A DNA stretch of 64,000 nt from the NCBI GenBank assembly GCA_963920665.1, contig OY987271.1:64501-128500 (forward strand), in the 5' to 3' direction. Positions 1-11,169 of the stretch are shown piece after piece (positions within the stretch are counted from its first letter, which is position 1; every line of letters begins with the position of its first letter). The translations under genes and the position numbers were made by a program. The DNA comes from Straminergon stramineum (Eukaryota; Streptophyta; Bryopsida; Hypnales; Calliergonaceae). Below the pieces are notes generated by a model. It did not search any database. It was given only the letters and a program-made list of their open reading frames with translations, and was not told the DNA's origin.

Positions 1-2
1 TG

Positions 3-674
3 AATGAGAAGGTGGTGCCACATGTAGAATGGCATGAAATCAAGTTGGTCAAGCAACTAACAGGCCAACAACAAAAAGAAATTAGCCTCTTTCGAAGACA
101 CTAGGCGAAGTTGGCATGGGCCCTAGTTTATGTGACAAGTCTCATGCACAATGCAAGGGTACTGCACAATGACTTGTCACTTGGGAACATTTTGTTGCAT
201 TGTCCCCCCTTCTCAGACGAAGAGATCAACATTGGGATTTGTAATTGGGGAATTGCAAGTCATATTCAAGAAGGAGCTCCCTCGCATTTTGGATATGAAA
301 AACAGGAAAAACTTGATGCTAAGAGGATGGGCCGTTGGTGGGCAGCTCCAGAGTTGTTCTATTTGTTTGGGCCAAAGGGTTCAGATACGAGTCTAGATGT
401 GATGAAAGTGTCCTACAAATATTCGGTGAAATCCGACTCTTATTCGATTAGAAAGTTGACCCAACGCATGAACATAGAACACATGGTTGAATACGACAAG
501 GACTTATTTAGAAATCATGAGTCATCAAGGTACTTTGCCATGAAGTTACGTGAACTAGGTGATCCTGATGTTAACAGAAGACCAACATGTGCACGAGTGG
601 TGGACTTCCTCATGGGTAAACCATGGTTTATGAAACCACCCGAATTTGTCTTGCAGGACTTTGTCCTCTCATAG
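3..674 (+). pseudogene. Protein-kinase-like C-terminal fragment (5' end outside window)
   Basis: The frame encodes the C-terminal lobe of a Ser/Thr-type protein kinase. It reads through from base 3 with one in-frame TAG at 102-104, and the longest open part starts at 111. The catalytic-loop motif is HNDLSLGNILLH (HND instead of HRD). The metal-binding DFG is replaced by NWG (GICNWGIAS), so the Mg-binding Asp is missing. The activation-segment end is WWAAPELFY (APE motif). A later stretch, DPDVNRRPTCARVVDFL, fits the helix I region (xxRPT). The N-lobe lies outside the window. With the early stop and the missing DFG Asp it is either a pseudokinase or, more likely, a decaying gene or transposon cargo. 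Family identity is fairly sure, function is not. Confidence 0.72.
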
Positions 675-904
675 GATTTGATGTAATAGTTTTCTAGCGG
701 GAATAGTAACATTGGCCACCTTTTGTGCATCCCATTTTGGAAAAGCAATACAAGTGTATAAACTATTTTTAATGTGAAATGCATGTTTGGACCCAAAATA
801 TTGAGTATTGTACATACACATCACTTACTTGCATGCATTTGGGTTTGAATATGAATTCTTTGCATGGTTCATTTGGGGATAAGGCAATCTAATTTCATTA
901 TTCA
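675..904. other. Intergenic, nothing recognised
   Basis: AT-rich spacer between the kinase fragment and the minisatellite. I see no gene or clear signal here. Confidence 0.5.
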
Positions 905-1140
905 GTGAAGGTATGTGCCGTCGCAGTCGGGGGTTTGGGACCCGTGGTCGCCCCAGACCCGCATGCACCCCTAGTCGGGGTTCCCCTCACCTGCGGTTGC
1001 TCTAGACCTACATGCGCCCCGAGTTGCGGTTGCCCTTACTCGCGGTTGCCCCAAACCTACATGTGCCCCCAGTTGGGGTTCCTTTCACCTGTAGTCGCCT
1101 TCCCAACCCGCACGCATCCCCCCCCCCCTATGGACCCGTA
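905..1140 (+). repeat. GC-rich minisatellite, units of about 48 bp
   Basis: About four to five imperfect units with the pattern CCNCATGCRCCCC...GTTGCGGTTGCCC...ACCTGCGGTYGCCC, ending in a C10 run near 1120. The same type of repeat occurs on the opposite strand at about 42050-42420. There it again lies a few hundred bases 5' of a gene of the same family as the ORF starting at 1513. This suggests it is part of the 5' region of that gene or mobile element rather than random satellite DNA. The open frames through it are by-products of composition. Confidence 0.7.
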
Positions 1141-1512
1141 CGCGCCCTATTCAGAGCCACACTCACCCTGATGCAACTACGGGTACAAAATCAAAGCCCA
1201 AACCCACAGTCTCTCGTCTCTCCCTTTCGCACCTTGTCTTTTATCCACCTGGAAGTGGATAATTGTAGGCTTGAGAGGGGAGGTGGGTGTTGTGAGGAGG
1301 ATATTGTATCTCTCGTCATGTCACTTTCATCCATTGATTGTAAATCATGCCAAATTGTTTGAAACTTGATTGTGATTGTAAATGTTGATGTTGATGTATT
1401 TGTAAATGTGAATTACCATGAGGTAATAGATTTAAGTTTGTTTTTACAAGGTTTTAGGCTTGTTGTATTTGGCATAGTATCCAAGTACAATTGATCGTAT
1501 AAATCGAGCACT

Positions 1513-2784
1513 ATGGTGAATGAGCCCCTACCATTGACGCCTACCACAATCAAACGCCTTACACAACAAGAGATGAAGGTCATCCGCGACAAGGGCCGGA
1601 AACGGTCCGGTAAAATTCACAAGAAGCGTGTGGCCATTTTGATCCATCCAAAGATTAAAGCATTTTAAGGTTGGAGAAATGAACTTGAGCCTTGGAGTTA
1701 CAAAACGATTTGCAAATACGTGGATTGGTGCCACATCAGCAAGTTATTTCCCTTGTGTCGGCACAAAGAGCATCTCAAGAAAAACAAAGTAAATCTTGCA
1801 TACTCTAAGGACGAGGGCTTCATACTTAGATGTTGTAAGGTGTGGAAGCACTTGTATTTGGAGGACTCAACTTACAGAAACGACAATTTCTATTTCTTTC
1901 TTGTGAGAATGGTGTATGCTGAATATGTGTTGAAGAAGGAGGTGGATTGGTCAACATTGAAGGAGGTCCCTATTGCAATCATTCTGGAGACTGCAAAAAT
2001 TTTACCACTAGATGAACCTGTGGATGTAAAGAAGATGTAATCCAAGGTGAAGCGTGGGAAGTCATTTATTCGCAATGAAAGCATGGTTTGGTCAGAGACT
2101 TCTAGCTCTGATCAACACACCCATGAATACAATGGATATTCTTTCTACAGCAATGACGAGGAGGTTGCCATACAAGAATCTAGGCTGGCTATGGATGTGG
2201 GAGTCTACCAAAGTGGACAATCAGCCCAAGAGCCCATTGTACTATAAGACACAGATGAAGAAGGCGTGGATGATGGGGTGGCTAGGAAAGTGGACCTCGT
2301 TTTGTGAGAGGGTGATGGGAGTGGCGGAGGAAGCGATTCAGAACATGAAGAGGCAATGTTGCTTGCCAAAATAGAAAGTGCAAAATTAGCATTGCGTGCA
2401 AAGAACGAGCAATTGAAAAATTTGAAGGAGCAAGAAGTGAATCCCACTTTCATAGAGGTGTTAAAGCAACAGTTGAAGGCCATAACGAATGTCATCGAAG
2501 AGAATGACAAGGGCTTCCATTCCTTCAAAAGAAATCGCGATTTTTATTTGAAGGAAATGAAGAGTGGGAAGGTGCATAAAATGGACCATTATTTGATATG
2601 GGAATCAAAACTCGAAACCCTTGTCCACAAACGTCAGCAAGTACAGAATGAAAGGCGAAGCCTAGAACTTCAAATAATAGAGAAGAAAAAAGGATACTAC
2701 GAGGCCGCCGTCCAGCACATTCCAAAAGTAGAGCTTTTGGCTTCTTCCTCAACATATGGTAGTGTTGTTGGAGAAGTAGCAACG
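1513..2784 (+). pseudogene. 5' part of a target gene split by the giant element (coiled-coil protein)
   Basis: A single frame runs from ATG 1513 to the element border and continues in frame at 37857-38048. It is interrupted by stops at 1666 (TAA), 2038 (TAA), 2245 (TAA) and 2305 (TGA), with no frameshift. The N-terminal domain (about codons 40-160) matches the minus-strand gene at 39890-41785: GW followed by E, WCHISKLFPL, a basic stretch, a FYFFLVR block and KEVDWSTLK. Codons from about 285 on are a charged coiled coil (ALRAKNEQLKNLKEQE and following). I do not recognise the family. It was probably itself part of a repeated or transposon gene family, because a second copy lies 38 kb away next to the same minisatellite. 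The sequence 5' of the ATG shows only the minisatellite and about 370 bp of spacer. Confidence 0.75.
2776..2784. repeat. Left target-site duplication GTAGCAACG
   Basis: The same nine bases recur at 37848-37856; a tenth base C also matches. Nine bases is the usual MULE target duplication. Joining the flanks across one copy restores a continuous reading frame (...GEVAT + LEKLVKF...), which supports this as a true duplication. Confidence 0.88.
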
Positions 2785-2880
2785 CAGGGTTACTATTTTG
2801 TGAGCTTGCGAGCGTGAGCTTGTAAGCTTGTGAGCCAGGGTTGCTAGCGTGCGAGCCTGTGAGCTTGTGAGCGGGAAAAA
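2785..2880. repeat. Left terminal inverted repeat region, GTGAGCTTGCGAGC motifs
   Basis: Dense copies of the 10-mer-like pattern GCTTGTGAGC/GCTTGCGAGC, and GCTAGCGTGCGAGC at about 2845-2858. The reverse-complement pattern is found at 22139-22203 (with an exact GCTCGCACGCTAGC) and at 37780-37847. The terminal 21 bases match the right terminus at 15 positions. Confidence 0.8.
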
Positions 2881-3159
2881 TAAAAGTGGAAAAAAAGAGC
2901 GAGGTACCCATGTCCGTGGATATACCTATTACCGTGGCTCCACTAAATATGGAATTTATTGAAAGGTTATTTCATTATTTTCTCAATTTTTGAGTGATCT
3001 ATGAACATAAAAAGGAAAAAAATACTTTGACATTAATTTTGCATCCGGTAGAGGGTTTAGGGTATACTTAAAACCCACCCATCTATCAGTTTCTCACATT
3101 GGAATTTTGTTGGAAAGACACTTTGTTTGGTGTAATATTCCTTTGAAGTGGAACCATTT

Positions 3160-3960
3160 TATCAGTCGTGAAGAGTCTCTGGGTCATGAGAATATATTTA
3201 TCCTTTGACACTCTTTATTTGCTTGGAGGCTCTCTACATGATGTGGATAAATTTTTCATTCTCACCATTTTTTTGGTGTTCCAAGTTTAGGTGGGATTGA
3301 CTTGATTTTCTCTTTGAATACTAACACATGAATACAATTGTGTTGTAATGTTGAAATTCCTTTTTGTTCATGAAGACGAATAGTCAAAGACGTGGTTGTA
3401 ATGTATTTTGTTCACACTCAATATATTTCTATGGAGACTCTCTATTGTTCTAATGTTTTTTCTCACCCTTTTTTCCTCATGAAGACTCTTGTGTCGTTGC
3501 AATGTAATTTTGTTTCAGGGTTTAGGGTTTATGAAGATTCTTGTGTCTAGGGAATGATTTTGTCACACCCTATTTCTTTCATGAAGTCTTGACTGTTGTT
3601 ATTTTTTTTCAAACCCTATTTTATTTATGAAGATTCTACTGTTATTGTTATGTTCATAATTTATCACACATTAGATTTTCTCATGGAGACTCTTCTGTTC
3701 TGGTAATTTTTTTTCACTCCCTATTTTTTTTCATGAAGACTTTTTGGACTTTTAGCATGAATGTAATTTACTTCCTTACATCCATTTTTGGTGGTTCAAT
3801 GTTTAGGGATAAGTGTGTAGACATTTTTATTTTACCATCTATTTTGGGATAAGAGACTACGATTGTTGTGAAATGTTTTTTTTTTCCAAACCCTATTCTA
3901 ATTAGGAAGATTCTCGTGTTGGAATAATTTATTCTTTGACCCTCTATTTTATTCCACAAA
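3160..3960. repeat. Subterminal tandem repeat, period about 50 bp
   Basis: Phrases of the type CATGAAGACTCTTGTG followed by a T-rich stretch and CACCCTATTT recur at 3431, 3479, 3531, 3581, 3627, 3683 and 3733, a spacing of 46-56 bp, with weaker members on both sides. It lies just inside the left end of the giant element. No coding capacity is seen; the rest of 2881-4620 is AT-rich DNA without a recognised gene. Confidence 0.75.
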
Positions 3961-4971
3961 GAATTCTAGGATAGCATAATTAGGGCTTAGGATTTTGACA
4001 CCAAATTTCCTCTTATTATAAATCATTTGTTACTATGTACAATTATTTTAATAGAACCTATTAGTTCTGGCTCAAGATCTATGATCGGTATTAGGGAATA
4101 ATTTTTGGCACTTTCCACACCCAAATGTCCTTCATAAGACATTTTGGTTTCTCTAAATTTATTTTGATTTTCCAGAACTAATCATTTTAAAAAGTTTTTT
4201 TGAATGGCATGATTTGTTTTTTTATTTTATCTTATAGGATTTTGGAATTTAACACTATAATTGGTGTGAATTGCTAAATCTTTATCTAAGGGTTATTCAT
4301 AAGATATGATTTAGGACTTATTCTAATTTTGGTTTAGGGTCATTTTCTAGGATGAAGGCACTTCGCTTGGTGTGAAAATTTATTTCTGGGTCAAAATATA
4401 TTTTTTGATTTAGACACCTCATCAAACACTTTGCACTTGGAATAGTGTACATTTATTTCACTTCTTCAGACCCTATAGTAGAATTTCTGACGTGGTAGAT
4501 GATACTTGACTAGAAGAGAAAATGAATCACACAACATGTAGCTATAAAACACACAAAACCAATCATAAAGAAAATCAAAACATAATGGGTTGACTCATAA
4601 GATATGTCAATCTCATGAGCCTAAGTCGCAATAGACTCTGTCGCAGAATCCATGTCACTAGAAGAATCTGTGGTCTCTTTTCCCTCGGATGCTAATCCAT
4701 CTATGAATTGTAAGACATTTAAAGCATATGAAGGGTTACGGTGTTTGGGTTTTGAAGTACCAAACTCTGCAAATGATGAAGCTAGTTGCTCTGCATACAC
4801 TGGAAGATCGAACGATTTCTCTAGACTCAAGAGAAGTCTTCTTCTCTTCTTGACGTCAATTGTGGACATTAATCCCTCACTGCTGCAAACACAAATCATT
4901 GAATGTTAGAATCATGAAGCATTACAATTACCATGCTGACCAATAATTAAGAAATGGAGAAACTTACTTAC

Positions 4972-6000
4972 TAGGTCTAGCTCGGTGAACGAACTTGTGA
5001 GGTATTATGATCATGGCATCTAGATCTTATGACGCTACAACCGCAGGCGCTTCGGTAGTTGCAACTATTGTGACAGGAGAAGTGGTCTTCTTTATGGGCT
5101 CAAGGATAGATGGAAAAATTGTCTAATCTGACTCCAACGCCACAATGTGACGTCCCGTTGCACGACATGCTATAATGGAGGCACCTGAAAAAAACCCACA
5201 AATTAATACCTCAATGGTTTTGTGTATGACATAAAAATTGAAAACCAACTTCTGAAAAGCCAAATTAACCTGTAGATGTTGTGCAATCGAGGAACAAGTC
5301 TCCCTCATCAGTAGTTCCTTCAATTATAAATTGGATGAATTAGGCGTCCTTCTCTCGAGCCCCGCGCCACAGCATTTGATCCATGTTGTTCATCAACATG
5401 GAGTCCTCAGTGGTGTAATTGATCAACAAGTCATCATGCTTGAGGTCAACTTTGGCCTTCAACATTGTTGTTGACCGTTTGAAGAAGAAGTTGGACTTTC
5501 CTTTCGCACCTAGATCTTTTACTAAGAAGGTGATGCCGAACTTCAAAGTCTGCAAGCATAAAGCAAGACATATATAAAGCAGAAGTTCAAAAGAATTATG
5601 AAATGAGAAATGCAAACAAAATTTTGAAGAATGTATAAAATCAAACCGTGCTAGTTTGGTCAATAGCAGACGTCAAGTGCACTCGATTCATGCCCATCCA
5701 CTCTTTCTTTTTCACCATGTTGGGGTACTCTTGACATAATTCGGCAATGGTGCTTTTGGCATCCATGCTCCATGAATGGAACACCACAATGCAACTGTGA
5801 TCCTGCAAATGCTTTTGTGCAAAGAAAAATGCTTGGTAGATCATGTTGTACTCTGGATCTGAGATCCAATAAGGCACATGATTTTCTGGAAAGGACACCC
5901 CCGGCACTGGCAAATTCTCTTGGCAGTCGAATTGCATGAGGTCAAATCCTGGCCATTGATTGACCACCCCATTATACACCCTAGCCTTTCCTACCGCCAT
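4972..6000 (-). other. Exons 8-10 of copy A: beta-class methyltransferase-like core
   Basis: Three exons (6000-5647, 5549-5270, 5184-4972). The strand that usually carries motif IV reads FDLMQFDCQENLP; a following strand reads HSCIVVFHSW, and a conserved block reads KKEWMGMNRVHLTSA. Motif I comes after these (GDLFLDCTTSTG joined to GASIIACRATGRHIVALE), the circular order typical of beta-class N4/N6 amino-methyltransferases. A TAA between REKDA and FIQF, and a TGA-type stop later in exon 10, break the frame. Residues after ALESD are low-complexity T/A/V-rich. Confidence 0.75.
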
Positions 6001-6990
6001 CTGCCGTAACAAATTGAAACTCGTGAGTCCCTATCATGTAGAAGGGGTGATAATGTACTAATATAGTGAAACTTTAGATTACAAAATAATACAATTCATT
6101 TACCTTTTCAAGAAAGTCCATGACTTCGGTGTGGCAATTTGGACCCTCATTGATTTCATTGTCAACGACGTCTACAATAGAGACATTGAGCACTAATTCC
6201 TCCGATGCCACATCATCATCATCACCTATGGCAATCACTTGTGTGCCTTGGGTGACCATCTCTTCGGTGAACTTCGGCAGTACGGCCTTCCTCTTCATCC
6301 CACTGTGTGTTCCGGCTTCCATTTGTGAGCCTTGATCTACCGTGGATGATGCCGGAACAACACCTTCTCTATCTTCTTTCTTCTTCCCTTTTGTCTTGGC
6401 CTTCTCGTCCTTTTCCTTTTCCTTTTCCTTCTTTGCTAACTTGGCCACACGCTCTGCCTCCTTCTTTGCTTTGTTTTCCAAAGCAACTTGTATCCAAGCT
6501 GCTTTCCTCTTGTCATTGCTTTCCTTCCTCACAATGGCCCTCTCCCTTTGTTTATTAGTCAACCCTGCAAACTCGTCCACGTCCATGTCAATAGTTCCAA
6601 TTCCCTCCAAAGAATTTTGCAATTCAACCTCTAACGGATGCATGTCCAAGATGGGACAATCAATGTACCATCCGCCTCCACTGAGGTGAGCTGTGGTATA
6701 TGTTCGGAGTTGATTCGCAGTGTACATGCAATTTGCGAAACTACGGTCGAGAAAATTCGAGAGGAATGGAGGCAAGTCCTTTTTTGCAATTGCCCCTTTT
6801 GCCTTAAGCTCATGCTTGAAGTACATACAAAATAAGAAAGCATGACATCAATGATCAATAGCTAAATATCAAGGAAGGCAAGACTACTATTTCAACCTTT
6901 GAACTTCATGCAGTACTACATGAGAGCATTAATTTTCACCCAACAAAAATTTAGCTCAAAACATTACATTGAAGAGTTTAGAGGGAATAA

Positions 6991-7072
6991 AAATGGGGGG
7001 TCCAGTAAGTATTTCACAAACCACTGTCGGATCCGACAGTGGTTTGGAAGGTACCTCAAGAACCCCCCATTT
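6991..7072. repeat. Palindromic mini-hairpin 1 (unit 1 class)
   Basis: An 82-bp near-perfect foldback: outer arms AAATGGGGGG / CCCCCCATTT and a 28-bp perfect core palindrome centred at 7031/7032 containing CTGTCGGATCCGACAG. It lies in the intron between exons 6 and 7 of copy A. It shares plan and core with the hairpins at 10570, 10805 and 19182. Confidence 0.9.
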
Positions 7073-8543
7073 CTAGTCTTTTCTTTCATTGTCTATTTTC
7101 TGGTTTAAATAATAAGGGTCAATAGAAATCTAGACATTATAGAACTAAAAGTTTTCAAATATTGTAAATCAAATCATTAGACACTAATTTGAGCATACCG
7201 AAAAAGCACCCTTCGCACCGCCTGCTTTGACCCCTCATAAGTCATGAAATTGTCACTTTTTTTGAAGTAGTTTGTTCCTCTAAGGTGGGCCATGAAGCCT
7301 TGATCCCAAATCTTCCTCCTCCAACCTTCTATATATTCGGCCAAGGTCTCGGGTTGGAGTGGAACATTCATGTTGATGTTGATTTGGTCTTACTTCACCA
7401 CATTCTCAAAGTATTCTATAGTTGTGTCTTCAATCTATAAACAACTCCAATCGATTAACATTCAAAATATACATATTGCTTTATAAAAACTATAAAATTA
7501 CAAGATTTCATTAATTGAAAACTCTAAATCTCTTAAAATCAAAATTATTACAAATCAAATACTTACCCCGGCATACCAAATGCATCTATTTAAGAAAAGG
7601 CCCAACAATGTCTCAGATACGGGCCTCGGCGGAAATCGTCTAGCATCACATGAAGGTATCGAGGAGTTCCACCACTTCAGAAACTCGGTCTTGTGAAAAG
7701 GAGTGGTGTTGCATGTGGCCCCCATTTGAAGTTTCTCAAGAGTCATCTCAGGGACCTCATTTGCACTCCAATGTTTCTCAACCTGCTCTCAAAAGATATA
7801 CAATGTCAATTATAATTTGAACTCCATATGAGACTATTGTCATATATTCATAATGCATGCAGGAAACTTACCTCTTCCAAAAATTCCATCTTATGTGTGG
7901 GATTAACCACTGCAACCAACTTCATCATCTTCACATTAAGTTTGTTTGTTTTCTCTTTAGCTCCACCTCTCATAGCATGTGCAAGTCCCTAGGGAGTTTT
8001 CTCTTACTCTGGGGTGATCTCATTGTACTTCTGTAGTGCTCCATCCATTGCCTAAGCTATCTCTTGCTAGACACATCCAATAAATTAAAGAAATTCAAAT
8101 AATTGAGGAAGAGAAAAGCCAATATAAAATACACCAAGCACATTCAAATCAATGTCAAAATATAATATAATAATTATGTTCAAATAGAAGCCACAAAAAA
8201 TTAGGGTGATCTTAATCCAAAAAATTCTTACTTGGAAAAGAAATGTTGTGAAGACCTCTAGTGGCATAGAGTACCAAGTCTTTTTGGTTTTGGGGGCTCC
8301 ACACCGTTTGAGCTGTGATGGCCTCAACATCTCATTGAAGCGCTCGATGGGAAGTAGTCCATACTTTTGAACCCAGTATAAAGTATGGACTAGATTGGTC
8401 TTCACATGGGACTCTTCGGCAGACCTACAATTTATAGAGATAATATTTGTTAGGGTTTTGTAAGTCATATGCATCATTTTCACGTGACATTCTAAAATGA
8501 ATTAATAAATGCCAAATTCACAAAGCGTGCATATATTACTTAC

Positions 8544-9219
8544 TTATTTATGTCATGCATGACATGCATGACCAACTCTGTCTTCCCCTTTGTATCTAAA
8601 ATAATAGAGTCTATGGCATAGTGCCAATCCCATACCTTTGAGTGCTTCCTGGTGATATGAGTCATCCACGAAAGGAGCCTGTGATTACCATCACAAACAA
8701 AAAACTTCAGATTTTCAAGAACCTCAACTCGGGAATGGCCTCAAGTTGGGCGTTGAAAATGGCATTCCTCTTTCTCCACAATGGATCCCACCCTTCCATC
8801 TCCTCCTCTGTCAATTCGGAACTCTCTCCGGCTTCGTTTGTGGTGGTGACATAAAAAACTGCGGCTCCATCACGGTATCCTTTATTGAACTCTTGCTCAA
8901 GCAACTTCAAATCACATGGAAGTGTTGGCCTCACCATAGGCATAGCCACCATTCGACATAGTGGGATTTGCAATCGAAACATATGGTCGGGCTTCATCCT
9001 TAGAGAAGCGATGGTCTTCACGGAATCTACCTTGTGATAAGAGTGCAAGTCATCCTCATCCAAGTCTTTGTCTTCTTCCTCCAAGACATCTACCACCACA
9101 TCCTCTTCTATGAACTCCCCTTCATCTTCACCTTCAATGTCCGGTTGAGGGGTGTCATTCCTGATTTGAGTCTCCATGATGGTCTCATCTTGTGACAAAA
9201 ATGTAGGAGACACATCCAT
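8544..9219 (-). other. Exon 2 of copy A: ParB/sulfiredoxin-like domain
   Basis: Acceptor TTATACAAGCAG|ATGGATG and donor AATAA|GTAAGT. An acidic N-terminal part (EGEDEGEFIEEDVVVDVLEE) is followed by SLRMKPDHMFRLQIPLCRM, a helix-rich piece with a GYRDGAAVFYV strand, and then VCDGNHRLLSW. The order strand - helix - P(I/V)-strand - (D)GNHR motif fits the ParB N-terminal/Srx fold, where the G-x-H/R-R box binds CTP or ATP. A 1-bp deletion (about 8712-8731) puts the DGNHR part in a different frame from the start of the exon. Confidence 0.65.
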
Positions 9220-9450
9220 CTGCTTGTATAACAATAAAAGATAATCAACATTCACAAACTTAGGAAAAGAAATCTATTTGAAATTGAAAGATGCACATTC
9301 CTAATTTTTAACATGTATTCAAGGATTACAAATGCAATAACAAGTACAATTGAACCATTAATAAATTCAAAATAGGTAGAAATATCATATGAGTTAGCCA
9401 TGCAAGGGCATGAATCAATATGTTTACAAAATGACTCCAAGTGAATGGAA

Positions 9451-9936
9451 TCAATCAATGTCTACATCACCCTCCGAGTCGGAACTGAGGTGAATGATGA
9501 CAACCTCTTGTCTACCTTGAATTGTGCTACAATGACATTGACATGTGTCTTCCCACATTGGCCCATCCACAGTAATGGATACTTGACTCTCTGAGCTATA
9601 CTCTGTCTCATAACTCTCAGGAGACATTATGGTTGTCCTGCATCTGGCAAACTCTAGCATTCTAGCAAGATATTCACGACATCTACGTGCATCGGGGTCA
9701 CTCACCCGACTCATACATGAGACCTCGAAAGCATCTGCAGCACGGTCAGCAGCATCCATGATATCATTGAAACTTACCACATCTTCCCCATCATCTTCTT
9801 CTTCTTCTTTGGATTCATTCGAGACCTCCATGGCTCTGTTTACTGGTGTGAAAGGTTGAGATGGTCCTGCTTCATGAGCAATTGGGAGAGTTTGAGGTTG
9901 AAGAGCGGTTGTGGTTGTACTCCCTCTACGCCCTCC
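9451..9936 (-). CDS. Putative acidic first coding exon of copy A, or a separate small gene
   Basis: Reads from a possible acceptor (ACATAG|GGAGGG at 9937) through a Met at 9831 to a stop at 9451. The product is acidic: MEVSNESKEEEEDDGEDVV and further S/E/D-rich parts, ending HLSSDSEGDVDID. A GT in the last codons (GAT|GTAGAC) could be the donor leading into the ParB-like exon at 9219. I find no counterpart at the same place in copy B, so linkage to the methyltransferase-like gene is an inference. No known domain is recognised. Confidence 0.45.
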   Translation of the reverse strand, partial: GGRRGSTTTTALQPQTLPIAHEAGPSQPFTPVNRAMEVSNESKEEEEDDGEDVVSFNDIMDAADRAADAFEVSCMSRVSDPDARRCREYLARMLEFARCRTTIMSPESYETEYSSESQVSITVDGPMWEDTCQCHCSTIQGRQEVVIIHLSSDSEGDVDID

Positions 9937-10569
9937 CTATGTTTCAATCAACACATTTCACACAAATAATGGGTCAAAACATAAATTAGAAAGTCAATCT
10001 CAAATCTACCAAAATGAAACCTCAACATCTTCACGCAACAAAGTAATGAAACTTTGATTAAAAAATTATGGCCCAATGGAGTACTTGTAGAAGTACTAAT
10101 TGGAATTTGAAACATTCACAGACTTCAATACGAACATGCTTTTGTGTGAGGAAATCTTAGAAATTAAAACATCAAACATTCTGATTATTTGAAAGATCTT
10201 ACAATGTACAATAAGCAAAGATGTCAACATGCTGTAAGATGAAATGACCACTCATGTACAGGTTTGAAAGATCTAGCATTCACAATTTTCAAAACAACGC
10301 ATATGATTCTACTAACATGAAGCATCCTAAAATGTACACTTTAGAAAGATCAATATGTTTTCCCATGTTGAAGAGAAAATTAGGTTCAATAGTAAAATAT
10401 GTAACGGTCAATATTAAATAACCAAAACAAATGTAAGAGATCTTCGACATCAATCATTAAGATCTTGGAAATTCGAGAATTAAAATTTAATTATGAAGAA
10501 TGGAAAATCCCACATGTTTAGGATCACAGGGTCAAGATTGTATAACAAGGAAAACAAAACCCAAATCTT
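9937..10569. other. Spacer upstream of copy A
   Basis: AT-rich. It would contain the 5' end of copy A if the gene starts further upstream. No clear exon or promoter is recognised. Confidence 0.4.
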
Positions 10570-10641
10570 GGGGGTCCAGCAGATGCTTGACACTAGACTA
10601 TTGGATCCGACACTATAGTGTGAAGCATCTGCTAGACCCCC
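10570..10641. repeat. Palindromic mini-hairpin 2
   Basis: GGGGGTCCAGCAGATGCTT pairs with AAGCATCTGCTAGACCCCC with a single mismatch. The core reads TATTGGATCCGACACTATA, a half-degenerate form of the unit 1 palindrome. It lies upstream of copy A in non-coding DNA. Confidence 0.88.
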
Positions 10642-10804
10642 TACATCCAGGACATCAAGGACACTATGATTTGGGGTTTATTAGTTAGAAAATTGCTACA
10701 CTAAATCTTCAAATGTTTTATAACTGAATCTACTAAAATATATTTGTTTTCACTCTTCCGCATTAAAAAAAAATATAAATATCTATCACATAAAACCAGA
10801 TTTT

Positions 10805-10876
10805 GGGGGTCCAAGATGGGTTCATGGAAGTACTGTCGGATCCGACAGTACTCCAATGTATCTTTACTAGACCCCT
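10805..10876. repeat. Palindromic mini-hairpin 3
   Basis: A 24-bp perfect palindrome around CTGTCGGATCCGACAG (10829-10852), flanked by GGGGGTCCA on the left and CTAGACCCC on the right. Same plan as hairpins 1, 2 and 4. Confidence 0.88.
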
Positions 10877-11169
10877 AGTTCTTCTCTCGTTTTCCAAAAT
10901 AATCTCTCTCTCTTAAACCTAAAAATATCTTTCATTACATCTAACTAAGACAAGAAAAATGACCAAATTAATTGAGATAAGGAAGTTGTCAAGAATCCTT
11001 ATTAATTGACGAGGTGAAGTAATTAACTCATGAAATTAACTCTTGAAATATCAAATAAAAAATTTGATTAAAGTTCCCTTCTGGGATAAAGCCTAGTAAT
11101 CAAGTGAAATCTATATTAGTTCGCAGGTACTTCTAACAATGCTATTAAATCACCGAATTTTACCAAAAA

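Larger units (their letters stand above)
4621..9936 (-). pseudogene. ParB-like / DNA-methyltransferase-like fusion gene, copy A (unit 1)
   Basis: An intron-containing gene reconstructed by comparison with copy B. Exons (5' to 3'): ~9936-9468, 9219-8544, 8424-8232, 8066-7872, 7782-7567, 7434-7199, 6824-6104, 6000-5647, 5549-5270, 5184-4972, 4882-4621. Most have clear GT/AG borders at the same protein positions in both copies. Exon 2 carries a ParB/sulfiredoxin-like motif FFVCDGNHRLLSW. Exon 7 is a lysine-rich linker. Exons 8-10 form a beta-class amino-methyltransferase-like fold: an FDLMQFD strand, a CIVVFHSW strand, then REKDA and motif I (FLDCTTSTG + GASIIACRATGRHIVALE). The catalytic (D/N/S)PP(Y/F/W) is not seen. 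Disabled by a 1-bp deletion near 8712-8731, stops in exons 4 (three), 6, 9 and 10, and an AG-to-AT change at the exon 7 acceptor. Likely nuclear DNA-binding protein; activity unknown. Confidence 0.78.

Noticed and set aside
3510..3535. Telomere-type TTTAGGG repeats
   Set aside because: Only single or double occurrences in AT-rich subterminal repeats; no array.
6342..6689. Ser/Phe-rich plus-strand frame with membrane-like stretches
   Set aside because: It is the antisense shadow of the lysine-rich linker (exon 7) of copy A.
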